From positions 208,741 through 272,740 of the forward strand of contig NZ_LQPP01000047.1 in assembly GCF_002102345.1 (NCBI RefSeq): a stretch of DNA of 64,000 nt, read 5' to 3'. A model generated the notes under the pieces. The model had not been told where the DNA came from. It saw only the letters and a program-made list of their open reading frames with translations, and did not search any database. The stretch is from Mycolicibacterium peregrinum. GTDB taxonomy: Bacteria > Actinomycetota > Actinomycetes > Mycobacteriales > Mycobacteriaceae. Position 1 is the first letter of the stretch. Each line of letters begins with the position of its first letter. Positions 52,304-61,700 of the stretch are shown one piece after another. The position numbers and the translations under genes are program-made.

Positions 52304-53731
52304 ATGAGCACCAATGACGGAACCACCAACGAAGGCTCGCTGTGGGGCGGCAGGTTCGCCGACGGACCTTCGGCAGCCCTTGCCGCACTGAGCAAGTCGA
52401 CCCATTTCGACTGGGTGCTGGCGCCGTACGACGTCACCGCGTCGAAGGCCCACGCCCGAGTTCTGCACCGGGCCGGCCTGCTCACCGATGAGCAGCGGGA
52501 CGGGCTGCTCGCGGGCCTGGACAGCCTGGGTTCCGACGTCGCCGACGGCAGTTTCGGGCCGCTGGTCACCGACGAGGATGTGCACGGTGCCCTGGAGCGC
52601 GGCCTGATCGACCGGGTCGGGCCGGATCTCGGCGGCCGGCTGCGGGCCGGACGTTCACGTAACGACCAGGTGGCCACGCTGTTCCGGATGTGGCTGCGCG
52701 ACGCCGTCCGTCGCGTCGCCGACGGCGTGCTCGAGGTGGTCAACGCCCTGGCGGTGCAGGCTGCCGCGCATCCGACGGCCATCATGCCGGGCAAGACCCA
52801 CCTGCAGGCAGCACAGCCGATCCTGCTGGCGCATCATCTGCTGGCGCACGCTCATCCGCTGCTGCGCAATGTCGACCGGCTCGCCGACTTCGACGACCGC
52901 ACTGCCGTCTCGCCCTACGGTTCCGGGGCGCTGGCGGGATCCTCGCTGGGCCTGGATCCCGATGCGATCGCCGCGGATCTCGGGTTCGCCTCAGCGGCAG
53001 ACAATTCCGTCGACGCCACCGCGGCCCGCGATTTCGCGGCCGAGGCGGCCTTCATCTTCGCCCAGATCGGGGTGGACCTGTCCCGGCTCGCCGAGGACAT
53101 CATCCTGTGGAGCACAACCGAATTCGGTTACGTGACCTTGCATGACTCCTGGTCGACCGGCAGTTCGATCATGCCGCAGAAGAAGAACCCGGACATCGCT
53201 GAATTGGCCCGCGGCAAGTCCGGACGCCTGATCGGAAACCTCACGGGCCTGCTGGCCACGCTCAAGGCGCAGCCCCTGGCCTACAACCGGGATCTGCAGG
53301 AGGACAAGGAACCGGTCTTCGACTCGGTGGCCCAGCTGGAGCTGTTGCTGCCGGCGATGGCCGGCCTGGTCGGCACGCTGACGTTCGACGAGGACCGGAT
53401 GGCCGCGCTGGCCCCTGCCGGTTACACGCTGGCCACCGATATCGCCGAATGGCTGGTCCGCCAAGGGGTTCCGTTCCGGGTCGCCCATGAGGCCGCGGGG
53501 GAGGCCGTGCGGGTCGCCGAGGGGCGTGGGGCCGGGCTCGACGAACTCACCGACGACGAGTTCGCCGCGATCAATCCCGCGCTCACCGCGCAGGTCCGCG
53601 AGGTGCTGACCGTGGAGGGCTCGGTCAACGCGCGCAGTGCGCGTGGCGGCACGGCACCGGTCCAGGTCGCCAAGCAGCTCGGCGTGGTCCGCGAGACGGC
53701 CGAGGAGTTACGGATCCGACTGCGCCGCTAG
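52304..53731 (+). CDS. argH: Argininosuccinate lyase
   Basis: 475 residues of the fumarase/aspartase fold with the signature GSSIMPQKKNPDIAELARGK (catalytic Ser) and AGRSRNDQVATLFR. It splits argininosuccinate to arginine and fumarate. Last gene of the operon, six bases after argG. The stop overlaps the convergent ABC-F gene. Confidence 0.98.
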   Translation: MSTNDGTTNEGSLWGGRFADGPSAALAALSKSTHFDWVLAPYDVTASKAHARVLHRAGLLTDEQRDGLLAGLDSLGSDVADGSFGPLVTDEDVHGALERGLIDRVGPDLGGRLRAGRSRNDQVATLFRMWLRDAVRRVADGVLEVVNALAVQAAAHPTAIMPGKTHLQAAQPILLAHHLLAHAHPLLRNVDRLADFDDRTAVSPYGSGALAGSSLGLDPDAIAADLGFASAADNSVDATAARDFAAEAAFIFAQIGVDLSRLAEDIILWSTTEFGYVTLHDSWSTGSSIMPQKKNPDIAELARGKSGRLIGNLTGLLATLKAQPLAYNRDLQEDKEPVFDSVAQLELLLPAMAGLVGTLTFDEDRMAALAPAGYTLATDIAEWLVRQGVPFRVAHEAAGEAVRVAEGRGAGLDELTDDEFAAINPALTAQVREVLTVEGSVNARSARGGTAPVQVAKQLGVVRETAEELRIRLRR

Positions 53732-55521
53732 CCGATCTGCTCGCCGAGTTCGAACCAGCGTTCCTCGACCTCGGCGACTTCGTCCTCCAGCGCGCGGACG
53801 GCGGCCACCTTGACCGCGAGCCCCTCGAAATCCGACTGGTCATGGTCCGCCATCGCCGTCCGGGACCGGTTGATCTGTGCCTGCAGTTTCTCCAGCCGGC
53901 GTTCCAGGGCGGCCACCTCCTTCTGCGCTGCCCGCAGTTCGGCGCCGGACAGCCCGTCCGGCGCAGTGTCTGCGGTCGGTGCCTGCGCCGCGCCGGTCGC
54001 CGATCCATGGGCAGCTCGCAGCCGCAGGTACTCGTCCACCCCGCCCGGTAGATGCCGCAGATGCCCGCCGAGGATTCCGTACTGCTGATCGGTGACCCGC
54101 TCCAGAAAATAGCGATCGTGGCTCACCACGATCAGCGTGCCGGGCCACGAGTCGAGCAGATCCTCCATGGCGGAGAGCATGTCGGTGTCCAGGTCATTGG
54201 TGGGTTCGTCGAGGATCAGTACGTTGGGCTGTGCCAGCAGGATCAACAGCAGTTGCAGGCGTCGTTGTTGCCCGCCGGAGAGGTCCTTGACCGGTGTCGA
54301 CAACTGGGCGCTCGAGAACCCGAGACGCTCCAGCAACTGCCCGGGGGTGAGCTCCTGGGCCTTCGACCCGCTGCCGAACACATACGTAGTACGCAGGTTG
54401 GCCAGTACTGTCCGCACCGGATCGCCGAGGTGTGGCTCAAGCTCGTCCACGGTCTGGGTGAGGGTCGCCACCTGCAGCGTCTTACCGTGTTTGACCCGTC
54501 CCGAGGTCGGTTGCACCGAACCGTCGATGAGGCCCAGCAGTGTCGATTTTCCGGCGCCGTTGACGCCGAGGATCCCGGTACGCTCACCCGGGGCGATCCG
54601 CCACTCGACCTGGTGCAGCACCTCGCGGTCGCCGTAACTCACCGACACGTCCAGCAGGTCGACGACCTGCTTCCCGAGCCGGGACACCGCCAGTGACTGC
54701 AGTGCGACCTTGTCCCGGATCTCGGGCACGTCGGCGATCAGTGCGTTGGCCGCGTCGATACGGAACTTCGGCTTCGAGGTGCGGGCCGGAGCGCCGCGGC
54801 GCAGCCAGGCCAGTTCCTTGCGGGCCAGGTTCTGCCGGCGTGCTTCGATGGTGGCTGCCTGACGGTCGCGTTCCACCCGCTGCAGGATGTAGGCGGCGTA
54901 GCCGCCGTCGAACGGTTCGACGATGCGGTCGTGCACTTCCCATGTGGTCGTACAGACCTCATCGAGAAACCAGCGGTCGTGCGTCACCACCAGCAGCCCG
55001 CCGGATGACGCGGACCAGCGCTTCTTGAGGTGCGCGGCGAGCCAGGTGATCGCCTCCACGTCGAGGTGGTTGGTCGGCTCGTCGAGCGCCAGCACGTCGT
55101 GATCGCCGGCGAGCAGCCTGGCCAGAGCCACCCGGCGCCGCTGTCCACCCGACAGTGTGCCGAGTCGGGCGTCCCACGGCAGGTCGGCGAGCAGTCCCGC
55201 GATGACGTCGCGGCCGCGGGGGTCACCGGCCCACTCGTGTTCGGGTACGTCGCCCACCACGGCGTGGCCGACCGTGTCGGTGTCGTCGAGGGTGTCGGCC
55301 TGATCGAGTACACCGATGCGCACGCCACCGCGCACGGTGACCCGTCCGGAATCGGGTTCGAGTCGGCCGGCCAGCATGGCCAGCAGGCTGGATTTGCCGT
55401 CGCCGTTACGGCCGACGATGCCGATCCGGTCGCCTTCGCTGACGCCGACGGTGACCGAGTCGAACACCACCCCGGCGGGGTACTCCAGATGCAGGGTTTC
55501 GCCCCCGAGCAGGTGTGCCAT
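53728..55521 (-). CDS. ABC-F ATPase (Uup-like)
   Basis: 597 residues with two ATP-binding modules and no membrane segment: Walker A GRNGDGKSS and GVNGAGKST, signatures LSGGQRRRVALA and LSGGQQRRLQLL, Walker B ALDEPTNHLD and ILDEPTNDLD. The linker (VERDRQAATIEARRQNLARK) and the C-terminal coiled coil (EVAALERRLEKLQAQINRSR) match Uup-type ABC-F proteins, which act on ribosomes or DNA rather than transport. ATG 55521 gives AHLLGGETLHLEYPAG; the frame runs further upstream without support. Confidence 0.9.
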   Translation of the reverse strand: MAHLLGGETLHLEYPAGVVFDSVTVGVSEGDRIGIVGRNGDGKSSLLAMLAGRLEPDSGRVTVRGGVRIGVLDQADTLDDTDTVGHAVVGDVPEHEWAGDPRGRDVIAGLLADLPWDARLGTLSGGQRRRVALARLLAGDHDVLALDEPTNHLDVEAITWLAAHLKKRWSASSGGLLVVTHDRWFLDEVCTTTWEVHDRIVEPFDGGYAAYILQRVERDRQAATIEARRQNLARKELAWLRRGAPARTSKPKFRIDAANALIADVPEIRDKVALQSLAVSRLGKQVVDLLDVSVSYGDREVLHQVEWRIAPGERTGILGVNGAGKSTLLGLIDGSVQPTSGRVKHGKTLQVATLTQTVDELEPHLGDPVRTVLANLRTTYVFGSGSKAQELTPGQLLERLGFSSAQLSTPVKDLSGGQQRRLQLLLILLAQPNVLILDEPTNDLDTDMLSAMEDLLDSWPGTLIVVSHDRYFLERVTDQQYGILGGHLRHLPGGVDEYLRLRAAHGSATGAAQAPTADTAPDGLSGAELRAAQKEVAALERRLEKLQAQINRSRTAMADHDQSDFEGLAVKVAAVRALEDEVAEVEERWFELGEQIG

Positions 55522-55659
55522 CGCCGCCGACCCTATCGTCCGGCGCCCGTGAATCCGGCATCGCATGGGGCCGCTGTCGGCATCGCGGTGATCACATCGG
55601 GGATTGGTTGCTGTTATGCCATGATGACGACGTCAATCGGGGGTCGGGTGAGTTGTCAG

Positions 55660-58600
55660 GTGGGGAGCAAACTGGTGGATTTCTCGGCAGTGACCAAACC
55701 GGTCGAGCGGTTGCTGGCAACCGCGCAGAACGGTCTGGAGGTGCTGCGCTACGGCGGCCTGGAGACCGGTGCGGTCCCGTCGCCGTTCCAGATCATCCAG
55801 AGCGTGCCGATGTACCGGCTGCGGCGCTACTTCCCGCCTGACGCCCGCCCCGGTGCCCAGGATCCCCGTCCTCCGGTGCTGATGGTGCATCCGATGATGA
55901 TGTCGGCCGACATGTGGGACGTGACGCGCGACGACGGTGCGGTCGGCATCCTGCACGCCGCGGGCGTCGACCCGTGGGTCATCGACTTCGGTTCGCCCGA
56001 CAAGGTCGAGGGCGGCATGCAGCGCAACCTCGCCGACCACGTGGTCGCGCTGTCGGAGGCCATCGACATCGTCAAGGAGGTCACCGGCCGCGACGTGCAC
56101 CTGGCCGGCTACTCGCAGGGCGGGATGTTCGCCTACCAGGCTGCGGCCTACCGGCGGTCCAAGGATCTGGCGAGCATCATCGCGTTCGGTTCGCCGGTCG
56201 ATACCCTGGCCGCGTTGCCGATGAACCTTCCGGCCGGGGTCGCCGCGGGTGCCGCCGATTTCATGGCCGACCATGTGTTCAGCCGTATCGACATCCCGGG
56301 GTGGTTGGCGCGCACCGGCTTTCAGATGCTCGACCCGATCAAGACCGCGCAGTCGCGCCTGGAGTTCCTGCGTCAGTTGCACGACCGCGAAGCCCTGCTG
56401 CCGCGTGAGCAGCAGCGCCGCTTCCTGTCCTCGGAGGGCTGGATCGCCTGGTCCGGACCGGCGATCGCCGAACTGCTCAAGCAGTTCATCGCGCACAACC
56501 GGATGATGACCGGCGGCTTCTCCGTCCACGGCGACCTGGTCACGCTCTCCGACATCGACTGCCCGATCCTGGCCGTGATCGGTGAGGTCGACGACATCGG
56601 CCAACCGGCTGCGGTGCGCGGCATCAAACGGGCAGCACCGGACGCGGACGTCTACGAATACCTGATCAGGGCAGGACATTTCGGCCTGGTCGTGGGATCC
56701 AAGGCCTCGACCCAGACCTGGCCGACAGTGGCGCAGTGGGTGAAATGGCTCGGCGGAGAACAGATGCCCGACGGTGTGGTGCCGATGGGATCGCAGCCGG
56801 CCGATCATCCCGAGGGCGGGGTGTCGTTCTCCACCCGCGTCACCCACGGCGCGACCGCGGCCACCGAGATGGCGTTCGGCGTGGCCCGCTCAGCCGCCGA
56901 GGCGCTGGTGACGGCGAACAAGAACGCCCGGACCCTGGTCATCGAGACGGCCCGCACGCTGCCCCGGTTGGCCCGGTTGGGGCAGGTCAACGACCACACC
57001 CGGATCTCGCTGGGCCGGATCATGAGCGAGCAGGCCCGCAGCGCCCCCAACGGCGAGGCACTGCTGTTCGACGGCCGCGTGCACACCTATGAGGCGGTGG
57101 ATCGCCGTATCAACAACGTGGTTCACGGACTGATCGACGTCGGTGTGCGCCAGGGCGCCCGGGTCGGCGTCCTGATGGACACCCGGCCCAGTGCCCTGGT
57201 CGCCATTGCGGCCCTGTCCCGGCTGGGAGCGGTGGCTGTGCTGCTGCCGGAGGCGGACCTGGCCGAGGCGGCCCGTCTCGGTGGCGTGGCCGAGATCATC
57301 GCCGACCCGAGCCATCTCGATGTGGCCCGCAAGCTCGATATGCGCGTGCTCGTTCTCGGCGGCGGTGAGAGCCGCGACCTCGATCTGCCAGAGGAATCGG
57401 ACGACGTCGCCGCGGTCGTCGATATGGAGAAGATCGATCCCGACGTCGTCGAACTGCCCGGCTGGTACCGGCCCAACCCGGGTCTCGCGCGCGACCTGGC
57501 GTTCGTCGCCTTCAGCGAGGTCGGTGGGGAGCTCGTGGCCCGCCAGATCACCAACTTCCGGTGGGCCCTGTCCGCGTTCGGCACCGCGTCGGCGGCGAAT
57601 CTGGGCCGCGGCGACACGGTCTACTGCCTGACCCCGCTGCATCATCAGTCCGGGCTGCTGGTCAGTCTGGGCGGCGCCGTGGTCGGTGGTTCACGCATCG
57701 CGCTGTCGCGCGGACTGCAACCCGACCGGTTCCTGCAGGAGATCCGGCAGTACGGCGTGACAGTCGTGTCCTATACCTGGGCGATGCTGCGCGAGGTCAT
57801 CGACGATCCGTCGTTCTCGCTCACCGGAAGTCACCCGGTTCGGTTGTTCATCGGATCCGGTATGCCGGCCGGGTTGTGGAAACGCGTGGTCGATGTGTTC
57901 GAGCCGGCGCAGGTCGTGGAGTTCTTCGCCACCACAGACGGACAGGCCGTGCTGGCCAACGTGTCCGGCGCCAAGATCGGCAGCAAGGGACGGCCATTGC
58001 CCGGCGGCGGCACCGTCGAACTCGCCGCCTACGACGCCGCCGACGACCTGATCCTGGAAGACGAGCAGGGGTTCGTGCGCAAGGCCGAGGCCAACGAGGT
58101 GGGTGTGCTGCTGGCCCACCCACGTGGCCCGGTCGATCCGACGGCCGTGGTCAAGCGCGGTGTCTTCGCGCCGGCCGACACCTGGGTGTCCACCGAGTTC
58201 CTGTTCCGTCGCGATGAGGACGGTGACTACTGGCTGGTCGACAACCGTGGTGCGGTGATCCGGACCGAACGAGGTCCGGTGTTCGCGACCAGTGTCAACG
58301 ACGCGGTCGGCCGGCTCGACGCGGTCGACATGTCGGTGACCTACGGCATCGAGGAGTCGGGTCGGCAGTTGGCGGTGACAGCCCTGGCCCTGCGCCCCGG
58401 CGGCAGCGTCCCGACCGCCGATCTGTCGCTCGCCCTGGAGGATCTGGCGGCCGGCAACCCGCCCGACGTGGTGCACGTGGTGGCCGAGATGGAACTCGGT
58501 GCGTCGTACCGTCCGCTCGTCGCGCCGTTGCGGGCCGCGGGCATCCCGAAATCCGGCCGGCGTAACTGCTGGTACCTCGACGCCGATACAGGGACGTACA

Positions 58601-58671
58601 AGAAATTGACCGCGGCCGGCCGGGCCGAACTCGTCGCCGGCGGCGCCGACGACGAGGCGGACGCCGACTAG
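55660..58671 (+). CDS. Fusion of alpha/beta hydrolase and degenerate acyl-CoA synthetase domain, Rv1683-like
   Basis: 1003 residues. The first 360 form an alpha/beta hydrolase similar to PHA synthase/lipase proteins, with nucleophile GYSQGG (Ser about 152) and a likely His in RAGHFGLVVGS. Residues about 430-1003 follow the AMP-binding (fatty acyl-CoA synthetase) fold. M. tuberculosis Rv1683 (about 999 residues) is linked to triacylglycerol turnover and growth. The synthetase part lacks the usual SGTTGxPK loop; the site reads FSEVGGELVARQIT. GTG 55660 is chosen by length against Rv1683; GTG 55648 and ATG 55621 are alternatives. Confidence 0.85.
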   Translation: MGSKLVDFSAVTKPVERLLATAQNGLEVLRYGGLETGAVPSPFQIIQSVPMYRLRRYFPPDARPGAQDPRPPVLMVHPMMMSADMWDVTRDDGAVGILHAAGVDPWVIDFGSPDKVEGGMQRNLADHVVALSEAIDIVKEVTGRDVHLAGYSQGGMFAYQAAAYRRSKDLASIIAFGSPVDTLAALPMNLPAGVAAGAADFMADHVFSRIDIPGWLARTGFQMLDPIKTAQSRLEFLRQLHDREALLPREQQRRFLSSEGWIAWSGPAIAELLKQFIAHNRMMTGGFSVHGDLVTLSDIDCPILAVIGEVDDIGQPAAVRGIKRAAPDADVYEYLIRAGHFGLVVGSKASTQTWPTVAQWVKWLGGEQMPDGVVPMGSQPADHPEGGVSFSTRVTHGATAATEMAFGVARSAAEALVTANKNARTLVIETARTLPRLARLGQVNDHTRISLGRIMSEQARSAPNGEALLFDGRVHTYEAVDRRINNVVHGLIDVGVRQGARVGVLMDTRPSALVAIAALSRLGAVAVLLPEADLAEAARLGGVAEIIADPSHLDVARKLDMRVLVLGGGESRDLDLPEESDDVAAVVDMEKIDPDVVELPGWYRPNPGLARDLAFVAFSEVGGELVARQITNFRWALSAFGTASAANLGRGDTVYCLTPLHHQSGLLVSLGGAVVGGSRIALSRGLQPDRFLQEIRQYGVTVVSYTWAMLREVIDDPSFSLTGSHPVRLFIGSGMPAGLWKRVVDVFEPAQVVEFFATTDGQAVLANVSGAKIGSKGRPLPGGGTVELAAYDAADDLILEDEQGFVRKAEANEVGVLLAHPRGPVDPTAVVKRGVFAPADTWVSTEFLFRRDEDGDYWLVDNRGAVIRTERGPVFATSVNDAVGRLDAVDMSVTYGIEESGRQLAVTALALRPGGSVPTADLSLALEDLAAGNPPDVVHVVAEMELGASYRPLVAPLRAAGIPKSGRRNCWYLDADTGTYKKLTAAGRAELVAGGADDEADAD

Positions 58672-58747
58672 TTGTGTCGCCCGACGGGATGCCGGGGCCA
58701 GAACTCGCTGTTACGCTCCGGCGGACGGCAGAACGACTGGAGGATCG

Positions 58748-59251
58748 ATGACATCGGGATCGGGTGCGAACAGCTGGCGTCGGGTCGTGACCGGCGGTGC
58801 GCTGGTCCTGGGCCTGCTGGTGGGCGCGGGTGCGCCGACGGCTGCCGCCGACCCTGTAGCGCCCGCCCAGCCGACTCCGGCGGCCGACGCGCCGGCGGCG
58901 CCGCAGATGACTGCTGACGAAGCCCTGTCGATCATCGCCAAGGACTACGACACCGGCGAGGGTGGCGGGCAGATCTCGACACTGATCCACGACATCCTCA
59001 AGCTGCGTCAACAGGGGTACAAGCCGTCGAACGCCAACCGTGAGGCCATCACCAAGGCCCTCGACAAGCGTCCCAATCAGGTGCCGCTGATCGACGCGCT
59101 CAAGAGCACCCTGTCGTATCAGCGCAAGTTGCAGGCGCAGTCCCAGGCACAGATCCCGAAGCAGGGTGTCGTCAATCCAGGCATCGCTCCCATTCCGGGC
59201 GGCGGGGGACAGCCCGGCCCGAGTGGTGGCATCCAGATCCCGCTGGGCTAA
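58748..59251 (+). CDS. Small secreted protein of unknown function
   Basis: 167 residues. Signal peptide: RR near the start (NSWRRVVTGG), hydrophobic core, cleavage likely after AAA-DP (about residue 35). The mature part has an acidic helical middle (TADEALSIIAKDYDTGEGGG, LIHDILKLRQQGYKPS) and a Pro/Gly tail ending GGIQIPLG. ATG 58748 has GGAGG at good spacing. It lies 76 bases after the Rv1683-like gene and six bases before the Trm112-like gene. Family not recognised. Confidence 0.8.
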   Translation: MTSGSGANSWRRVVTGGALVLGLLVGAGAPTAAADPVAPAQPTPAADAPAAPQMTADEALSIIAKDYDTGEGGGQISTLIHDILKLRQQGYKPSNANREAITKALDKRPNQVPLIDALKSTLSYQRKLQAQSQAQIPKQGVVNPGIAPIPGGGGQPGPSGGIQIPLG

Positions 59252-59257
59252 CTTCAC

Positions 59258-59479
59258 GTGGTGGTCGACGACAAGCTTCTGAGCATCCTGGTGTGCCCGC
59301 AGGACCGCGGGCCGCTGCTGCTGGCCGGAACGGACTGGCTCTACAACCCCCGGTTGCGGCGCGCCTACCGAATCGAGGACGGCATCCCGGTCCTTCTGGT
59401 CGACGAGGCCGTGGCCATCGAGGATGACGCCGAGCACCGGCGGTTGATGGAGCTGGCCGGGTCAGGGGAGTCCGGGTAG
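59258..59479 (+). CDS. Trm112-family protein, Rv1684-like
   Basis: 73 residues: LLSILVCPQDRGPLLL, then AYRIEDGIPVLLVDEAV, the standard bacterial Trm112/YcaR pattern. Only one of the usual zinc cysteines is seen (CPQD), so metal binding may be reduced. In eukaryotes Trm112 activates methyltransferases; the bacterial role is unclear. GTG 59258 or 59261. Its end overlaps the convergent TetR gene by 18 bases. Confidence 0.85.
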   Translation: MVVDDKLLSILVCPQDRGPLLLAGTDWLYNPRLRRAYRIEDGIPVLLVDEAVAIEDDAEHRRLMELAGSGESG

Positions 59480-60088
59480 GTCACCGGTCAGATAGCGCTG
59501 CAGGGTGGGGGCGATCGTCTCGGCGATCTGATCCGCAGGCAGCGTGGCGAAGGGCTCGAGTTCCAGGATGTAACGCGCCATTGCGACCCCGACCAGTTGT
59601 GAGGCGACGAACTGGATACGGATCCGGGAGCTGCCGGGCGGGTTGTCCACCCGGGGCCCGATTTCGCCGATGATGATGTCCTGGAGAAACGACCGGACCA
59701 GCGATACGTCGTTGCCGGCCAGGATCGAGCGTAGCGTCGCGACAAAGCCCTTGCCGATCTCGGAATCCCAGAGAGGCAACAGGATTGACGGCAGCGTGTG
59801 TCCGATCTGATCGACGGGCACCTCTTTCAGCCGGCTGATCACCGTCATCGGATCGATGGGAATGTGGATCGCCGCGGCGAACAGTTGAGTCTTGGTGCCG
59901 AAGTAGTGGTGCACCAGTGCCGCGTCCACTCCGGCATCGGAGGCGATGGAGCGAATCGATGTCTTGTCGATTCCGTTGCGGGCGAACAATTCCCGCGCAC
60001 TGGTCAGAATGCGCTCGCGTTTGTCCGACGGTCCGGCCGGGCGGCCGGGCCGTTTGCGTTCTCTGCTGGAGTCGACGTCGGTGCTCAC
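59462..60088 (-). CDS. TetR-family regulator, Rv1685c-like
   Basis: 208 residues. Helix-turn-helix at about residues 25-65 (ILTSARELFARNGIDKTSIR, SIASDAGVDAALVHHYFGTK), then a ligand-binding helical domain of the usual size. The N-terminal tail is basic (SSRERKRPGRPAGPSDKRER). It lies downstream of the ABC exporter genes on the same strand and probably controls them; palindromes near the exporter start (61609-61639) are candidate operators. Confidence 0.92.
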   Translation of the reverse strand: MSTDVDSSRERKRPGRPAGPSDKRERILTSARELFARNGIDKTSIRSIASDAGVDAALVHHYFGTKTQLFAAAIHIPIDPMTVISRLKEVPVDQIGHTLPSILLPLWDSEIGKGFVATLRSILAGNDVSLVRSFLQDIIIGEIGPRVDNPPGSSRIRIQFVASQLVGVAMARYILELEPFATLPADQIAETIAPTLQRYLTGDLPGLP

Positions 60089-60094
60089 GGGTTC

Positions 60095-60850
60095 CTAGGG
60101 GGTTCGACGGCGCAGGGTGGCCGCGGCCAGACACAGTGCCAGCACCGCAAAGCCGAGCACGATCGCGATGTCGCGTGCCGCGACGGCGGTCAGCTCAGCG
60201 TGGGCGCCGACCTGCTGCAGGGCTTCCAGTGCGTAGCTGGCCGGTAGCACGTTACTGATCCACTGCAGCCAGTCGGGCAGCGCGGCCCGCGGAACGATGA
60301 TGCCGCACAACAGCAGCTGGGGCGCGATCACCACCGGCATGAACTGCACGGCCTGGAACTCGGTGCGGGCGAACGCGCTGCACAACAACCCCAGGCCGAC
60401 GCCGAGTACGGCGTTGATGATCGCTATCAGGAACACCAGGACGGGGCTGCCCTCGGTGTGGAGTCCGAGGAACCAGAACGAGACGACACAGGCGAGGGTG
60501 GCCTGCGCCGCGGCTGCGATCGAGAACGCGGTGCCGTAGGCGGCGAGCAGGTCGAACCGCCGCAGTGGCGTGGTCAGAATGCGTTCGAGAGTTCCCGAGA
60601 CTCGTTCCCGCTGCATGGTGATCGAGGTGATCAGGAACATCACGATGAGCGGGAAGACGCCGAGCATGATCAGGCAGGCATTGTTGAACGGAGTCGGTTG
60701 GCCCGGCGCGTGCGGTGCGTTCTGGAACATGAAGTACATCAGCGTGATGATCAGGCTGGGGACCAACAGGATCATCGCCACGCTGCGATGGTCGGCGGCG
60801 AGCTGTCGCAGGATCCGTCCGGTGGTGGCCAGGTAGGCCGCCGGGCTCAG
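60095..60850 (-). CDS. ABC-2 type permease (DrrB-like), Rv1686c-like
   Basis: 251 residues with six hydrophobic segments. The ABC-2 signature is seen in QRERVSGTLERILTTPLRRFDLL and the last helices SNVLPASYALEALQQVG. It forms a drug- or lipid-exporter with the adjacent ATPase. The normal N-terminus (LSPAAYLATTGRILRQLAAD) begins at a CTG that overlaps the ATPase stop (CTGA, 60847-60850); I propose this CTG as start. Longer in-frame starts would overlap the ATPase by 50-75 bases. Confidence 0.85.
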   Translation of the reverse strand: MSPAAYLATTGRILRQLAADHRSVAMILLVPSLIITLMYFMFQNAPHAPGQPTPFNNACLIMLGVFPLIVMFLITSITMQRERVSGTLERILTTPLRRFDLLAAYGTAFSIAAAAQATLACVVSFWFLGLHTEGSPVLVFLIAIINAVLGVGLGLLCSAFARTEFQAVQFMPVVIAPQLLLCGIIVPRAALPDWLQWISNVLPASYALEALQQVGAHAELTAVAARDIAIVLGFAVLALCLAAATLRRRTP

Positions 60851-61632
60851 TCGGCTCGGTTGTGCCCGGCTGTGGCGCTGCGCCGGATGACAGTGAGAAA
60901 CGCTTCCTCCAGGGACGTGCATTCCGTGTCCTTCCGTAGCTGGTCAGGGGTGGTGTGGGCGAGCAATCGGCCTTCGCGCATGAGCAGCAGGTCACCGCAG
61001 TGGTCGGCCTCGTCCATGACGTGACTGGAGACCAGCAGGGTTGTTCCGCGCCGTGACAGTTCGTTGAACTGTTCCCACAGGTCGACGCGCAGGACCGGGT
61101 CGAGGCCGACAGTCGGCTCGTCGAGCACCAGGAGTTCGGGTTCGGCCACCAGGGCGCAGGCGAGCGAGACCCGGGTGCGTTGGCCTCCGGAGAGGTTGCC
61201 GCAGTACGCCGTGCGGTGATCGTCGAGTCCGACCGCCCGGATGGCGTCGGCCGCCGAGTCCGCCGACGTGCCGTACAGCGCGGCGAAGTAGCGGACGTTG
61301 TCGATGACCCGCAGGTCGTTGTAGATCGTCGGATCCTGCGTGACGTATCCGACGCGGTGGCGCAACGGTGCCGAACCGGCGGGATGTCCGAGGACCATGA
61401 CGGTGCCGGCCTCGACGATCTGGGTCCCGACGATGCTGCGGATCAGGGTGGTCTTGCCGCAGCCGGACGGGCCGAGCAGACCGGTGATGGCACCGCGGGA
61501 GATCCGTACCGAGAGGTCTCGAATCGCGGGGCGCCCGCCACGGCTGACCTGCAGTCCGGTGATGTCCACGGCAGGGGTGGCGGCATTGGACGGGAATCCG
61601 GTCGAGAATTCATCGATCGATGAAGTCATCAT
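60847..61632 (-). CDS. ABC exporter ATPase (DrrA-like), Rv1687c-like
   Basis: 261 residues. Walker A GPSGCGKTT, Q-loop YVTQDPTIY, signature LSGGQRTRVSLA, Walker B LLVLDEPTVGLDP and H-loop SSHVMDE are complete. The type is that of the daunorubicin-exporter ATPase. ATG 61632 or the adjoining ATG 61629; no ribosome site is seen, so the message may be leaderless. The first codons overlap a palindromic region. First gene of the exporter-TetR operon. Confidence 0.92.
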   Translation of the reverse strand: MMTSSIDEFSTGFPSNAATPAVDITGLQVSRGGRPAIRDLSVRISRGAITGLLGPSGCGKTTLIRSIVGTQIVEAGTVMVLGHPAGSAPLRHRVGYVTQDPTIYNDLRVIDNVRYFAALYGTSADSAADAIRAVGLDDHRTAYCGNLSGGQRTRVSLACALVAEPELLVLDEPTVGLDPVLRVDLWEQFNELSRRGTTLLVSSHVMDEADHCGDLLLMREGRLLAHTTPDQLRKDTECTSLEEAFLTVIRRSATAGHNRAD

Positions 61633-61639
61633 GTGATGA
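61609..61639. promoter_or_regulatory. Palindromes at the exporter start, candidate TetR operator
   Basis: A perfect 16-base palindrome TTCATCGATCGATGAA (61609-61624) and, two bases further, TCATCA-TG-TGATGA (61626-61639), overlapping the ATPase start codons. They lie between the exporter and mpg genes and suit a dimeric regulator such as the TetR protein of the same operon. Confidence 0.5.
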
Positions 61640-61700
61640 ATACTGCGCTCACGTACGGCCGGTGTCAACGGTGGATGTTGCGAAGTGCAAAATCGCTCGG

